Positions 1-8,853 of a stretch of DNA of 57,813 nt are shown piece by piece; the stretch's first letter is position 1, and each line of letters begins with the position of its first letter. A model generated the notes under the pieces. It worked only from the letters and a program-made list of their open reading frames with translations, made no database searches and was not told the DNA's origin. This DNA is from an uncultured Clostridia bacterium. GTDB lineage: Bacteria; Bacillota; Clostridia; Oscillospirales; Ruminococcaceae. Made by a program: the position numbers and the translations under genes. The stretch lies in assembly GCA_947625335.1 (NCBI GenBank), contig CANQNY010000002.1, positions 1 to 57,813 on the forward strand, read 5' to 3'.

Positions 1-240
1 CGCGTCCGAGCCCAGCATAACCGCACCCACAAAGTCCTGCTCGAGGTTCAAAGCCATACACTGAACACCGTTCTCGAATTCGAGAAGTTCGTTCAGCATG
101 CACTTTTCAAGCCCGTGAATACGAACGATACCGTCGCCTACGGTAACGACCGTTCCCACGTCGCCAAGCTGAATCTTCGCGTTGTAATTCTTAATGCGGT
201 CCTTGATAAGACCCGTTATTTCATCGGGGCGTAAATCCAT
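1..240 (-). CDS. atpA: ATP synthase F1 subunit alpha, N-terminal part (runs off window)
   Basis: Reverse translation from cat at 238-240: MDLRPDEITGLIKDRIKNYNAKIQLGDVGTVVTVGDGIVRIHGLEKCMLNELLEFENGVQCMALNLE..., typical AtpA N-terminus; follows atpH. Confidence 0.95.
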   Translation of the reverse strand, partial: MDLRPDEITGLIKDRIKNYNAKIQLGDVGTVVTVGDGIVRIHGLEKCMLNELLEFENGVQCMALNLEQDFVGAVMLGSDA

Positions 241-287
241 TACATACATCCCTTTCTAAAACGTATTGCAAGAAAAACTCAGGACTT

Positions 288-839
288 TTAAGCGATAACG
301 CTGCCTAACTCGTTCCTGAGAGCGTCAAGTCTTGCCTTAACGCTGCCGTCATAGCGGCGCGAACCGTAATCTATGACTATACCGCCGATTATCGACTTAT
401 CGACCTTTTCGCGAATAGAAACGGTCTTTCCGATAATCTGCGACATTTTTTCGGCGATTTGCTTTTTAAGCGAGTCGGAAAGCGGCTCTGTCGCCGTAAC
501 GGTAATCTCCGCAAGCTTGAACTTATCGTTGTAAAGCTCAGCAAAACGCTTTACCGTGCCCTCAAAGCAACCCATTCTGCCCTTTTCCGCCAGCACGCAC
601 AACAGATTGCCCACAAGCTCGCTTACATTGCCCTTAGCCGCAATATCCCTGCAAAGCTGCACCTTTTCTTCCGCGGAAACCGTGGGCGTACCCATCAGTT
701 TCACAAACTCCGGAGCAGCTCCGAAAATATCCGAAAGAGCGCGAAGTTCCGCAAGAGTGTCGGAAAGCCGGCTCTCGTCCTGCTCGCAGCACAGCTCAAA
801 GAACGCCTCGCCGTATACTTTTTCAGCCTTGTCGTTCAT
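288..839 (-). CDS. atpH: ATP synthase F1 subunit delta
   Basis: ORF with OSCP/delta features (IIGGIVIDYGSRRYDGSVKARLDALRNEL) between atpF and atpA. Confidence 0.93.
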   Translation of the reverse strand: MNDKAEKVYGEAFFELCCEQDESRLSDTLAELRALSDIFGAAPEFVKLMGTPTVSAEEKVQLCRDIAAKGNVSELVGNLLCVLAEKGRMGCFEGTVKRFAELYNDKFKLAEITVTATEPLSDSLKKQIAEKMSQIIGKTVSIREKVDKSIIGGIVIDYGSRRYDGSVKARLDALRNELGSVIA

Positions 840-866
840 AAGTAAATCCCTTTCTGATATGGAAGA

Positions 867-1415
867 TTATTGCGCGTTTCCGACCTCTTTTAAGAAGTTG
901 GATATTATCTCCTCGTTATCCTTAGCGGAGATCTCCTTTTCAACGACCTTGCCCGCCGCCATAACAACGATCTCCGAGATCTCGTCCTTTATCTCGTTTA
1001 TAGCGCGCTGTTTATCGCGTTCTATGTTTTCCTCCGCCTTAGCGCGAAGTTCGTTTGCCTTGCGGTTTGCCTCGGTAACTATCTCTTCCTCGCGTTTCTG
1101 CGCACGAAGCGTCGCCTGCTTTACAATCTCGGCAGCCTCGTTTTTCGCGTCAGCCAAACGCTGCGTATATTCCTGTTCTGCCTTCTCTGCGGACTCTTTA
1201 GCCTTTCTGGCGTCCGAAATCTCCGCCGCCGCCATCTCGCGGCGTTTGTCAAGAATCTTGCACACCGGCTTGTACAGGAAAAATCTGAAAATGAGGAAGA
1301 TGATAAGCGTGTTTATCAGCGTAAAAACAATAGTCGCGGGATTTATGGCAACAAGAGCGTCGTACCAGTCTCTGCTCTCAGCCGCCGCGCTTACGGTGCT
1401 GATAATATTCAGCAT
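867..1415 (-). CDS. atpF: ATP synthase F0 subunit b
   Basis: N-terminal TM followed by long charged coiled coil (FRFFLYKPVCKILDKRREMAAAEISDARKAKESAEKAEQEY); operon position. Confidence 0.93.
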   Translation of the reverse strand: MLNIISTVSAAAESRDWYDALVAINPATIVFTLINTLIIFLIFRFFLYKPVCKILDKRREMAAAEISDARKAKESAEKAEQEYTQRLADAKNEAAEIVKQATLRAQKREEEIVTEANRKANELRAKAEENIERDKQRAINEIKDEISEIVVMAAGKVVEKEISAKDNEEIISNFLKEVGNAQ

Positions 1416-1455
1416 TAAGTTTTCCTCCTCCCTGAATACTCAAAACCCGTATTTA

Positions 1456-1764
<309 letters not shown>

Positions 1765-1836
1765 TTATTGAATTTGAGCTTTTGCTCGTCACCCTTTTAA
1801 AATAAAGGGATTTTAGCCGTAGATAGGTTTCCCGCG

Positions 1837-2577
1837 TCAGTCGCACTCCGCCGACGAAATGTAAGACATCGTAAGCATAATAAATATGTACGCCTGCATT
1901 ACCGCCGAGAAAATGTCGAAGTACAGCGATGTTACCGCCGGAATTACCAGCGCGAAATTGCCAAGAGCAAAGTAGATAAGCCCGCCAATGACCATTCCCG
2001 CCGTCATATTGCCGAACAGACGCAGCGCCAGAGCCAAGGGGTTCGCAAATTCGCCGATTATATTAAACGGCAGCATAAACGGCAGCGGCTCTATAAAGCT
2101 CTTGAAATAGCCCTTGAACTTTCCCGTCTTTGCGCGGTTGTACTGAACCAGAAAGAACGTTATAATAGCAAGCGTGCCCGTCACGGAAACGTCCGCCGTC
2201 GGATTTCGCAGTCCAAGCAGTCCCATAAGGTTGCTTATCATAATGTAACACAACAGCGTCATTATGTACGGAACATATGCGTTGTACTTTGACCCCATCG
2301 TCCCGTGAACCGTATCCCGCACGAATTCCACAAGCATTTCGGCAGCCGCCTGGCGTTTCGTTTCGGGAACGACTTTCATATTGTGCGTCAATATGAGAAT
2401 AACGGCAAGCAGGATAAGAATTACTATCCACTGAATAATAACGCTTTCCGTAAGCCAGAACTCCGTGCCGTTTATCTCGAAGAGTTTCACGACTTTCAGC
2501 GCGCCGTTTACCTCAAGTTCCTTTGCCTCTTTAACAGTTTCCGCAGCAGCGGAGGCAAGCATCAAAGCGGTCGACAT
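1837..2577 (-). CDS. atpB: ATP synthase F0 subunit a
   Basis: Conserved subunit a helix ANPLALALRLFGNMTAGMVIGG and LGLRNPTADVSVTGTLAI. Confidence 0.95.
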   Translation of the reverse strand: MSTALMLASAAAETVKEAKELEVNGALKVVKLFEINGTEFWLTESVIIQWIVILILLAVILILTHNMKVVPETKRQAAAEMLVEFVRDTVHGTMGSKYNAYVPYIMTLLCYIMISNLMGLLGLRNPTADVSVTGTLAIITFFLVQYNRAKTGKFKGYFKSFIEPLPFMLPFNIIGEFANPLALALRLFGNMTAGMVIGGLIYFALGNFALVIPAVTSLYFDIFSAVMQAYIFIMLTMSYISSAECD

Positions 2578-2583
2578 TTCGCC

Positions 2584-2976
2584 TCAGTCCTCCTTTCTTG
2601 CAAATGCTCTTATCATGATGGCAATTCTTGGGAAAAACAAGGGAATTACCGACGCGATAAGGCTTATAAACGGCGCAAGCGCGCCGAGCGTCAACAATGC
2701 GAAAAGCCCCAGATACCTCACGCAATACATACCGCTCATATAGGTATTAGCGGATTTTTCGGGCTTTCTTAAAGCTTTCTGGGCGGTTTTGCCCAGAACA
2801 AGGAAATTAAGCGCGGAAATGACAATGCCGTAAAGCCCGCCCAAAGGTAACGAATAATCGAACCCCAGCGCGAAAAACAACACAATCATTACAGCCATAT
2901 ATATTCCGCCGATCGTCAGAAAATACGGCGCTAAAGAGCGCATTTCCTCGTATATCGGCTGTTTTCGTTTAGTCAT
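2584..2976 (-). CDS. ATP synthase subunit I-like membrane protein
   Basis: Small multi-TM protein directly upstream of atpB; AtpI-like spacing and composition. Confidence 0.65.
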   Translation of the reverse strand: MTKRKQPIYEEMRSLAPYFLTIGGIYMAVMIVLFFALGFDYSLPLGGLYGIVISALNFLVLGKTAQKALRKPEKSANTYMSGMYCVRYLGLFALLTLGALAPFISLIASVIPLFFPRIAIMIRAFARKED

Positions 2977-2981
2977 ATTGC

Positions 2982-3293
2982 CTACTTTCGGAGATTTTTA
3001 TAATCGTCGTAGTAATCGTTGTCGCGGCGCGACGAGGTAAACGCGCGGGGAACTTTTTTGTCCTTATCCTGCTTTTCATAATAGCGGATAAGCGTCACAA
3101 GGTAATTCACCGCCCCGCTCAGCATAAACACAATCGCCAGCGCAACGCAAATTCCCATTACCCACTCCGGCAGCCCGAAATGCTTTACCAGCGCGCTCCC
3201 GCCCCACAAAAACAGCAGCAGCGGCGCAATGATTACGAACGCCAGCTGACTTACCTTCGCGTAGACCGCAAACGGGTTTTCATTCTTTTTCAT
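2982..3293 (-). CDS. AtpZ/AtpI-family protein
   Basis: Two-TM protein with AFVIIAPLLLFLWGGSALVKHFGLPEWVMG..., start of atp cluster. Confidence 0.65.
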   Translation of the reverse strand: MKKNENPFAVYAKVSQLAFVIIAPLLLFLWGGSALVKHFGLPEWVMGICVALAIVFMLSGAVNYLVTLIRYYEKQDKDKKVPRAFTSSRRDNDYYDDYKNLRK

Positions 3294-3311
3294 ACGGCGA
3301 ATTCACCCGAA

Positions 3312-3998
3312 TTACTTCAAAATCTCTGTCAGACGCCAACCGCCCTCAAGCTTTGTCATATGCGTCGTAATTACCGACTCGGGGTGAGCCGCCGCCTCTT
3401 CGGGTTTTATCCCGTCGATATAGACCGTCAGCTCGCACTCCGTCTCGCTTGTCGGAACAACTTCCAGAAAACAGGACGACCAGTCCTTCGTGTAGCTTTC
3501 ATCGGGCTTGAAATTCGCGTCTATTCCGAGGAACGTCTCCCCGAAAACATCGCGGTTTTTATAGACCTCCATACTCTCGGAAGAACCGCTTTGGGTCTTT
3601 ACTTCCATTTTATGGAGAACAGTATCCGCAATTTCCTCCGTATACACCGATTTCACGAGTTCTTCAATCTGTGAAAGCGAGGTATACTCCTCGGAATCAA
3701 CAGTATAAATGCCGTCCTCCGGCTCGTTCCCGTAGGGCTCTTCCTTGCGCGGCAGACCCTCGGTGATATAGAGCTTTATTATTTTGTAATTCTCACCCAC
3801 CAGATCGTGCGCGCTGTACAAGCACTCATCAAACAGCTCCTGCGACGCGTGAAACCCCGTATCGGAGGAGAACTCTTCCTTATCCCTGCCGCTCATCATA
3901 ACCAGCAGAATTACTATCGCCGCAATCGCCGCCAACGCCACCGCAATAGTTGCAATAAGCGCGGCATTGCTGCTATTTTTCCTACTTTTGCTCATCAA
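3312..3998 (-). CDS. Hypothetical membrane-anchored protein
   Basis: ORF with N-terminal TM (AALIATIAVALAAIAAIVILLVMM) and extracytoplasmic domain; no family recognised. Confidence 0.7.
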   Translation of the reverse strand: MMSKSRKNSSNAALIATIAVALAAIAAIVILLVMMSGRDKEEFSSDTGFHASQELFDECLYSAHDLVGENYKIIKLYITEGLPRKEEPYGNEPEDGIYTVDSEEYTSLSQIEELVKSVYTEEIADTVLHKMEVKTQSGSSESMEVYKNRDVFGETFLGIDANFKPDESYTKDWSSCFLEVVPTSETECELTVYIDGIKPEEAAAHPESVITTHMTKLEGGWRLTEILK

Positions 3999-4033
3999 AA
4001 AACGCCTTTCAAGACTGTACTAAAATTAAACCG

Positions 4034-5152
4034 TTAGGAATTCGGCGTACCCGAGGGCGCGCCCGTCTTTCCTTCCTTGCTGTCGAGGGAAATAGCGTCG
4101 GGGAACACGTTTCTGCTGTCCTCTTTGGACAAAAACGTGGTATTCACATACCCTTGGATAATCGCGCCGTCCGTCACGGCGATCGTCGAGGCGTTTATAT
4201 CCCCGAACACGATAGCGTCGCGCTTAAGCTCCGCTTTTCCGACAATATCCAGCTTTCCGCGTATTCTGCCGTTAATATCGGCATACTGCGACGACAAATC
4301 CCCGATAAGTATAGTGTCGCGATCCATTTTCATTCTGCCCTTAAGCGACACATTCCCCTGCATTGCGGCGGAATTCATTCCCGCATTGTTGCAGGTAATA
4401 TCCCCAATTATCTTGCCGCTCATATCTATATTGCGGGTGGTTTCAACATTACCCTTGATATTTCCGTCAATCTGCATATTCGCAAGCGAACGGACATTTC
4501 CGTCAATAGCGGTATTCTTCGAGATAATCGTAATCTCCTCGGTCTCGTTTGACGCCTGAGGAGCTTGCGGAACATAGCCGCCCTGACCGTAGCCGCCGTT
4601 TCCTCCCTGACCGCCCTGACCACCTTGAACGCCCTGCATGCCTTGATAACCCGGAACGCCGTTTCCTGCCGGAACTCCTTGACCATAGCCGCCCATGCCG
4701 CCCGAAACGCCAACGCCGCCTGCGCCGATAGTGGGAGTTGTTCCTGCGCCCATAGTATTTTGCCCGAGATTTTGCTGATTATTTTGAACATTCTGCCCAA
4801 ACTGCGCCTGCGTCGCCTGCTGTGCATTGCGGACATTCTGGTTTATCCCGCCCATGCTCTCCGGAGCGGGAGGCGGCGGGGCTTGAACCTGCTGCTGGGG
4901 CTGCGGCTGAACATTCTGCTGTGCGGGCGCGGTCTGATTGGGATAATACGGAGTCTCCAGCGGAACGCCGCTGCTGTTCACCTCAACGCCCGCATTTTGA
5001 ACGGGGGGCTTTGCCTGCTGTTCGTCCTGCTGCCGCAGATATTTATCAAGCTCGCTCGGCTGGGCGGGTTTCTGCGCCGCATTGCCGTCGTTCTGACCGT
5101 CTTTTTTCCAAAGCTCCTTAACCGCCTGTGAAAAATTATCCTTAATTCCCAT
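4034..5152 (-). CDS. Bactofilin (polymer-forming cytoskeletal) domain protein with Q/P/G-rich N-terminal region
   Basis: C-terminal beta-helical repeats IDGNVRSLANMQIDGNIKGNVETTRNIDMSGKIIGDI...; low-complexity N-terminal half. Confidence 0.8.
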   Translation of the reverse strand: MGIKDNFSQAVKELWKKDGQNDGNAAQKPAQPSELDKYLRQQDEQQAKPPVQNAGVEVNSSGVPLETPYYPNQTAPAQQNVQPQPQQQVQAPPPPAPESMGGINQNVRNAQQATQAQFGQNVQNNQQNLGQNTMGAGTTPTIGAGGVGVSGGMGGYGQGVPAGNGVPGYQGMQGVQGGQGGQGGNGGYGQGGYVPQAPQASNETEEITIISKNTAIDGNVRSLANMQIDGNIKGNVETTRNIDMSGKIIGDITCNNAGMNSAAMQGNVSLKGRMKMDRDTILIGDLSSQYADINGRIRGKLDIVGKAELKRDAIVFGDINASTIAVTDGAIIQGYVNTTFLSKEDSRNVFPDAISLDSKEGKTGAPSGTPNS

Positions 5153-5171
5153 AGCACATTCCTTTCATATT

Positions 5172-6515
5172 TTACGAGAACGGCCCGATAAACTGCACGG
5201 GCATAGTATCATCGTTTATCCTGTCAAATTTATATCCCTCGTTTACAAGCACCTTTATAACGTCCTCCAGCACCAACACGGCGTTATACGAGGTATCATG
5301 CATAAGCACGACGGAACGGTACTGATTTTTTATATCGCTCGGAATGGAATTATACATCTGAGTCCAAGTAGCTCCCCCGACATCGCCGCTTTCGACATTC
5401 CAGTCGTAGTATCTGAACCCGCGCCGCGTCATCTCCTCGATTATAGCGTCGCGCGTCTTTTCATCAAAATCGTTCTTGCTGCCGCCCGGAAAGCGGAAAA
5501 TCTGCGTGGAAATCCCCGTAGCGTCGCGGATAATATCCCACGCCTCATAAAAATCGTCCAAAAACGCCTCCACCGACGAATAAATCTTTTCATATTCGTG
5601 GCTCGCGCTGTGAACGCCTATCGCGTGTCCCTCCGCCGCTATAGCGCGAAGTTCCGCATAACAAGCCTCCGTCCTTGTCGGAACAACGAAAAAAGTCGCT
5701 TTTATATTGTACTTTCGCAGAATATACAAAATGCTTTGAGTATTCTGCGAAGGGCCGTCGTCGAACGTCAGATAAACCGTTCCCTGCTCACGAACGTAAT
5801 CCGCGGGAACATTTACCGTCATATCCGTGTGTATCTGCGAATACGCGCTGTTTTCCACGGGAGTTGTGTTGCCCTCGGGTGAACTTTGAGTACTCTGAGA
5901 ACTCTGTGTGCTTTGAGAACTCCCGGTGCTTTGCGAACTTGTACTTTGTGTGCTTTGGGAACTTCCGCTTGAAACGGAGCTGCCGCCCTTGATAAGCGCG
6001 GCAATATCCGAATCGGACAGCCCGCACTCTTTCAAAAGCTTGTAAATCCCGTCGGAATTGCCGCCGTTGCGCTTAAGCACCGCCAACAGCAGATCCTTGT
6101 CGGAAATGCCGTTCGCGCTCATAATAGCGTAGAAACTCTCCCCGCTTACGGTGTGTTTGGACGCGGCAGCGGAAATAATATTCGCGTCAGAAATTCCCGC
6201 CTCCGACATAATTTTATAAAGGGACTCGGCGTCCAGCGCCTTGTCCTTATTCATTAGAGCGACAAGCTGTTCATACGGGATATTGCTTTTGCTGAATATC
6301 TCGAAAAAATCCTCGGCTGTACCCGCGCGCTGTTCTATCAGAACATCGGAAATTGTCGCAAGACGCTCGTTCTCGGCGCGTGTTTTTTCCAGTTCGCTGT
6401 TATTTTTGAAGAACAACACGCCCAAAACTATCGCTGCGGCAAGCGGAACGAAAAACAACACAGCAAGCACGGTTTTAATTAGCGCCTTAAAGAATTCAAC
6501 GCTGCCAAAACGCAT
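5172..6515 (-). CDS. Polysaccharide deacetylase (NodB homology) with N-terminal TM and Ser/Gln/Thr linker
   Basis: TVYLTFDDGPSQNTQSILYILRKYNIKATFFVV, GHAIGVHSASHEY, FRFPGGSKN. Confidence 0.92.
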   Translation of the reverse strand: MRFGSVEFFKALIKTVLAVLFFVPLAAAIVLGVLFFKNNSELEKTRAENERLATISDVLIEQRAGTAEDFFEIFSKSNIPYEQLVALMNKDKALDAESLYKIMSEAGISDANIISAAASKHTVSGESFYAIMSANGISDKDLLLAVLKRNGGNSDGIYKLLKECGLSDSDIAALIKGGSSVSSGSSQSTQSTSSQSTGSSQSTQSSQSTQSSPEGNTTPVENSAYSQIHTDMTVNVPADYVREQGTVYLTFDDGPSQNTQSILYILRKYNIKATFFVVPTRTEACYAELRAIAAEGHAIGVHSASHEYEKIYSSVEAFLDDFYEAWDIIRDATGISTQIFRFPGGSKNDFDEKTRDAIIEEMTRRGFRYYDWNVESGDVGGATWTQMYNSIPSDIKNQYRSVVLMHDTSYNAVLVLEDVIKVLVNEGYKFDRINDDTMPVQFIGPFS

Positions 6516-6578
6516 TTGACGACCTCATTTTTGCATGGAATTTTAATTTATTTATTTAAAGAAACACTTCCCCTACTT

Positions 6579-6607
6579 ATAATACAATAAAAAATGCGAT
6601 TTGTCAA
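6579..6607 (-). promoter_or_regulatory. Putative sigma-70 promoter of the deacetylase-bactofilin-ATP synthase cluster
   Basis: Minus strand TTGACA-N17-TATTAT upstream of 6515. Confidence 0.65.
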
Positions 6608-6693
6608 GGGCTGCACACGCCAAAACCGAGCCAAACCCAAAAAATCCGAGGGCAAAATACAATTTTTGACGTGAATTTTTGTATACTTTGCAC

Positions 6694-6730
6694 AAAAAAG
6701 CAAACGGCGCGGAACAACCGTGCCGTTTTG
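6694..6730 (-). terminator. Rho-independent terminator after proC
   Basis: Stem 6703-6713/6719-6729 (one G.U), followed on minus strand by T-run. Confidence 0.7.
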
Positions 6731-6750
6731 CCGTTACCAAATATCGGAAA

Positions 6751-7554
6751 TCACTTTTTCTCTCCTCCAAGCTCGTAGGCGCGTTTTGTGCATGCCTCGC
6801 ACGCGCTTATGGCGGTGTCGAGAAGTTTCCCCTCGTACAGCTTTTCAAGCCCTGCAAGCGTAGTCCCGCCGGGCGAAGATACCTGCTTTATCAGCTCGTC
6901 CACCGTCATACCGCTTTCGGTAAGCATTTTCGCCGAGCCGATAAGCGACTGCGCGAACAGCCGCAGCGCCGCGTCCTTGTCAATTCCGACTTTCTCTGCG
7001 TACTGAACAAAGCCTTTCGCGTACAGATAAATAAACGCGGGAGAACTGCCGTTTATCGCGATTACTTCTTTCATCTTGTTTTCGGGAACAATCTCGGTTA
7101 TGCCGCAGGAGCTTATAACCTTTCTTGCGAACGCAAATTCCGCGTCGGAAACGCCCTCGCACTGCGCCAGAGCCGACGCTCCCGCGCCCAGCATCATCGG
7201 CGTATTCGGCATAACGGGAACAACCTTCGCTTTCGGGAAGGTTCTCTCGCGGATATACTCCGCCGAAATTCCCGCGCAAATGGAAATTATGACCAATTCC
7301 TCGTTGTCCGCCTCTTTTATCTTAGCAAGAACATCGTCAAGCTGCTGCGGCTTTACGGCGATAAGCACATAACTGCACCTTTTCGCAATATCCAGCACGC
7401 TTGCCGCGGCGGTCGCGCCAAACAGCCGCAAATCGGCGAGCTTTGCAGGGTCGGCGTCATACGCGAACACCGCCGTATTCCCGAGTTTCCCGTTAATTCC
7501 CTTGATAATCGCGCTGCCCATATTTCCAACGCCGATAAAACCGAGTTTTGTCAT
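6751..7554 (-). CDS. proC: Pyrroline-5-carboxylate reductase
   Basis: KLGFIGVGNMGSAIIKGI; VMPNTPMMLGAGASAL; QVSSPGGTTLAGL. Confidence 0.95.
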   Translation of the reverse strand: MTKLGFIGVGNMGSAIIKGINGKLGNTAVFAYDADPAKLADLRLFGATAAASVLDIAKRCSYVLIAVKPQQLDDVLAKIKEADNEELVIISICAGISAEYIRERTFPKAKVVPVMPNTPMMLGAGASALAQCEGVSDAEFAFARKVISSCGITEIVPENKMKEVIAINGSSPAFIYLYAKGFVQYAEKVGIDKDAALRLFAQSLIGSAKMLTESGMTVDELIKQVSSPGGTTLAGLEKLYEGKLLDTAISACEACTKRAYELGGEKK

Positions 7555-7566
7555 AATATTCCCTTT

Positions 7567-8226
7567 CTAAACCGTGTATTTTTTCTCTCTGAAAATAGCC
7601 TTATACGCCGCCCAGATCGGGAACAGCGTCAAAAACAGTATCAATATATGAACGGGCGTTTCTATAAGATTTTTAACGACGCGCGTGCTTATTCTCGACA
7701 AAAATCCCGCCCAGAACACTCCGCCGTCGAACACGCCCGACTCCGCTTGCTTTTGTATTGTAATAAACAACGGCGTCATAACAAGATTGCACACAACAGC
7801 TACGGATATTTTCGCGAGAATAATTCTCAAAGCTGCCGTCCTGTTTGAAAAAATCGAGCCGAAAAAGCTCTTCGCGCTTGAAAAATCGGGTTTCACGGGC
7901 GAAAATCCGTACAAAAACAGCCCGTACAGCACGCCGCCCGCAACTTCCACCAGCGTAAACAGCGGAGAAAAGCTGCCCGTGGGTTTCAGCAAAAATCCCA
8001 GCACGTCCGTCACCACGCAGGACAGCGCGCACACCGTTGGACCGTACAGCATACCGATAGCCGCAATTGCGACGAACGCAAAACTTATCTTAAGATCCTC
8101 CGTAATCTGAACATTAAGGAAAAATTTCAGCACCAGATCCAGCGCGATAAGTATCGCCGTCACGGCTATACAGCGCAGGCTTTTAAGCTCCCGCGCCGAT
8201 TTTTTGAATTTGTCGAAAAAAGCCAT
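7567..8226 (-). CDS. folT: Folate-family ECF transporter S component (start taken at MAFFDKFKKSA)
   Basis: ECF S-component membrane protein (SFAFVAIAAIGMLYGPTVCALSCVVTDVLGFLLKPTGSFSPLFTL) preceded by a THF riboswitch-like leader. Confidence 0.82.
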   Translation of the reverse strand: MAFFDKFKKSARELKSLRCIAVTAILIALDLVLKFFLNVQITEDLKISFAFVAIAAIGMLYGPTVCALSCVVTDVLGFLLKPTGSFSPLFTLVEVAGGVLYGLFLYGFSPVKPDFSSAKSFFGSIFSNRTAALRIILAKISVAVVCNLVMTPLFITIQKQAESGVFDGGVFWAGFLSRISTRVVKNLIETPVHILILFLTLFPIWAAYKAIFREKKYTV

Positions 8227-8295
8227 TGTCTTATCCTCCTTTTCGTTATACACAAAGGAATAAATAAGCGCAACGGCCCTTATTCGGTTATGTAC

Positions 8296-8390
8296 AGCGA
8301 GATGCGGAAACTCCACCGCAAGCGTACTGCTTTTCGTCCGTCCGACAACTCTCCGTTCGGGCGGCACTTAACGCGGAATTCCCTACTCTG
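8296..8390 (-). ncRNA. Tetrahydrofolate (THF) riboswitch
   Basis: Minus strand CAGAGTAGGGAATTCCGCGTTAAGTGCCGCCCGAACGGAGAGTTGTCGGACGGACGAAAAGCAGTACGCTTGCGGTGGAGTTTCCGCATCTCGCTG: GAGTAG, CGCGTTAAGTG, GTTGTCGG, CGAA and GCGGTGGA segments in THF-riboswitch order, upstream of folT. Confidence 0.85.
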
Positions 8391-8394
8391 TTCG

Positions 8395-8511
8395 TTTAGA
8401 TGTAAGAGGTAAGAAGTAAGATGTAAGATAACAGAGAGCATTCGTGATCTCCTAGGGTTTTATGGTTCTTACCTCTTTCTTACCTCTTATCTCTTATTTC
8501 TTACCTCTAAA
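8395..8511. repeat. Imperfect inverted repeat of purine-rich RGTAAGA units
   Basis: Arms 8395-8428 and 8478-8511, 34 bp each, ungapped, about 28/34 complementary; TTTAGATGTAAGAGGTAAGAAGTAAGATGTAAGA vs reverse complement of TCTTACCTCTTATCTCTTATTTCTTACCTCTAAA. Confidence 0.85.
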
Positions 8512-8818
8512 GCCCGAAAAGCAATGCGGCTAAGGCTGAAATTATACCCAAAGCCAACATTACCCCCACAAGCGTACTTATAAAATGCAAATCCTTTGAA
8601 ATCCTCATAAGAACGTACATCTGCTCCTTTTCGGGAGGTATGATTTCTTTTACGTGAAAGAAAATTTTATCGTCCTGCGCGGACTTAGCTACCCCTTCCG
8701 GGAGCTGCTCTCCGTTTTTAAGCATTTCGGCAAACCGCCTGTTTTCCTCTTCCGTGCAAGGCTCGGTTTCTATAATATCCGTAAGCTCGCGGAGTCTGTC
8801 ATAAGATGGTCCTGTCAT
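8507..8818 (-). CDS. Hypothetical small protein with C-terminal TM
   Basis: 103 aa ORF with C-terminal hydrophobic segment GVMLALGIISALAALLFGL. Confidence 0.7.
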   Translation of the reverse strand: MTGPSYDRLRELTDIIETEPCTEEENRRFAEMLKNGEQLPEGVAKSAQDDKIFFHVKEIIPPEKEQMYVLMRISKDLHFISTLVGVMLALGIISALAALLFGL

Positions 8819-8853
8819 GTCATTTTCCTTTCACATTAAAACATATGATGTCC

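Noticed and set aside
6679-7848. 389 aa plus-strand ORF
   Set aside because: Shadow ORF opposite proC and folT.
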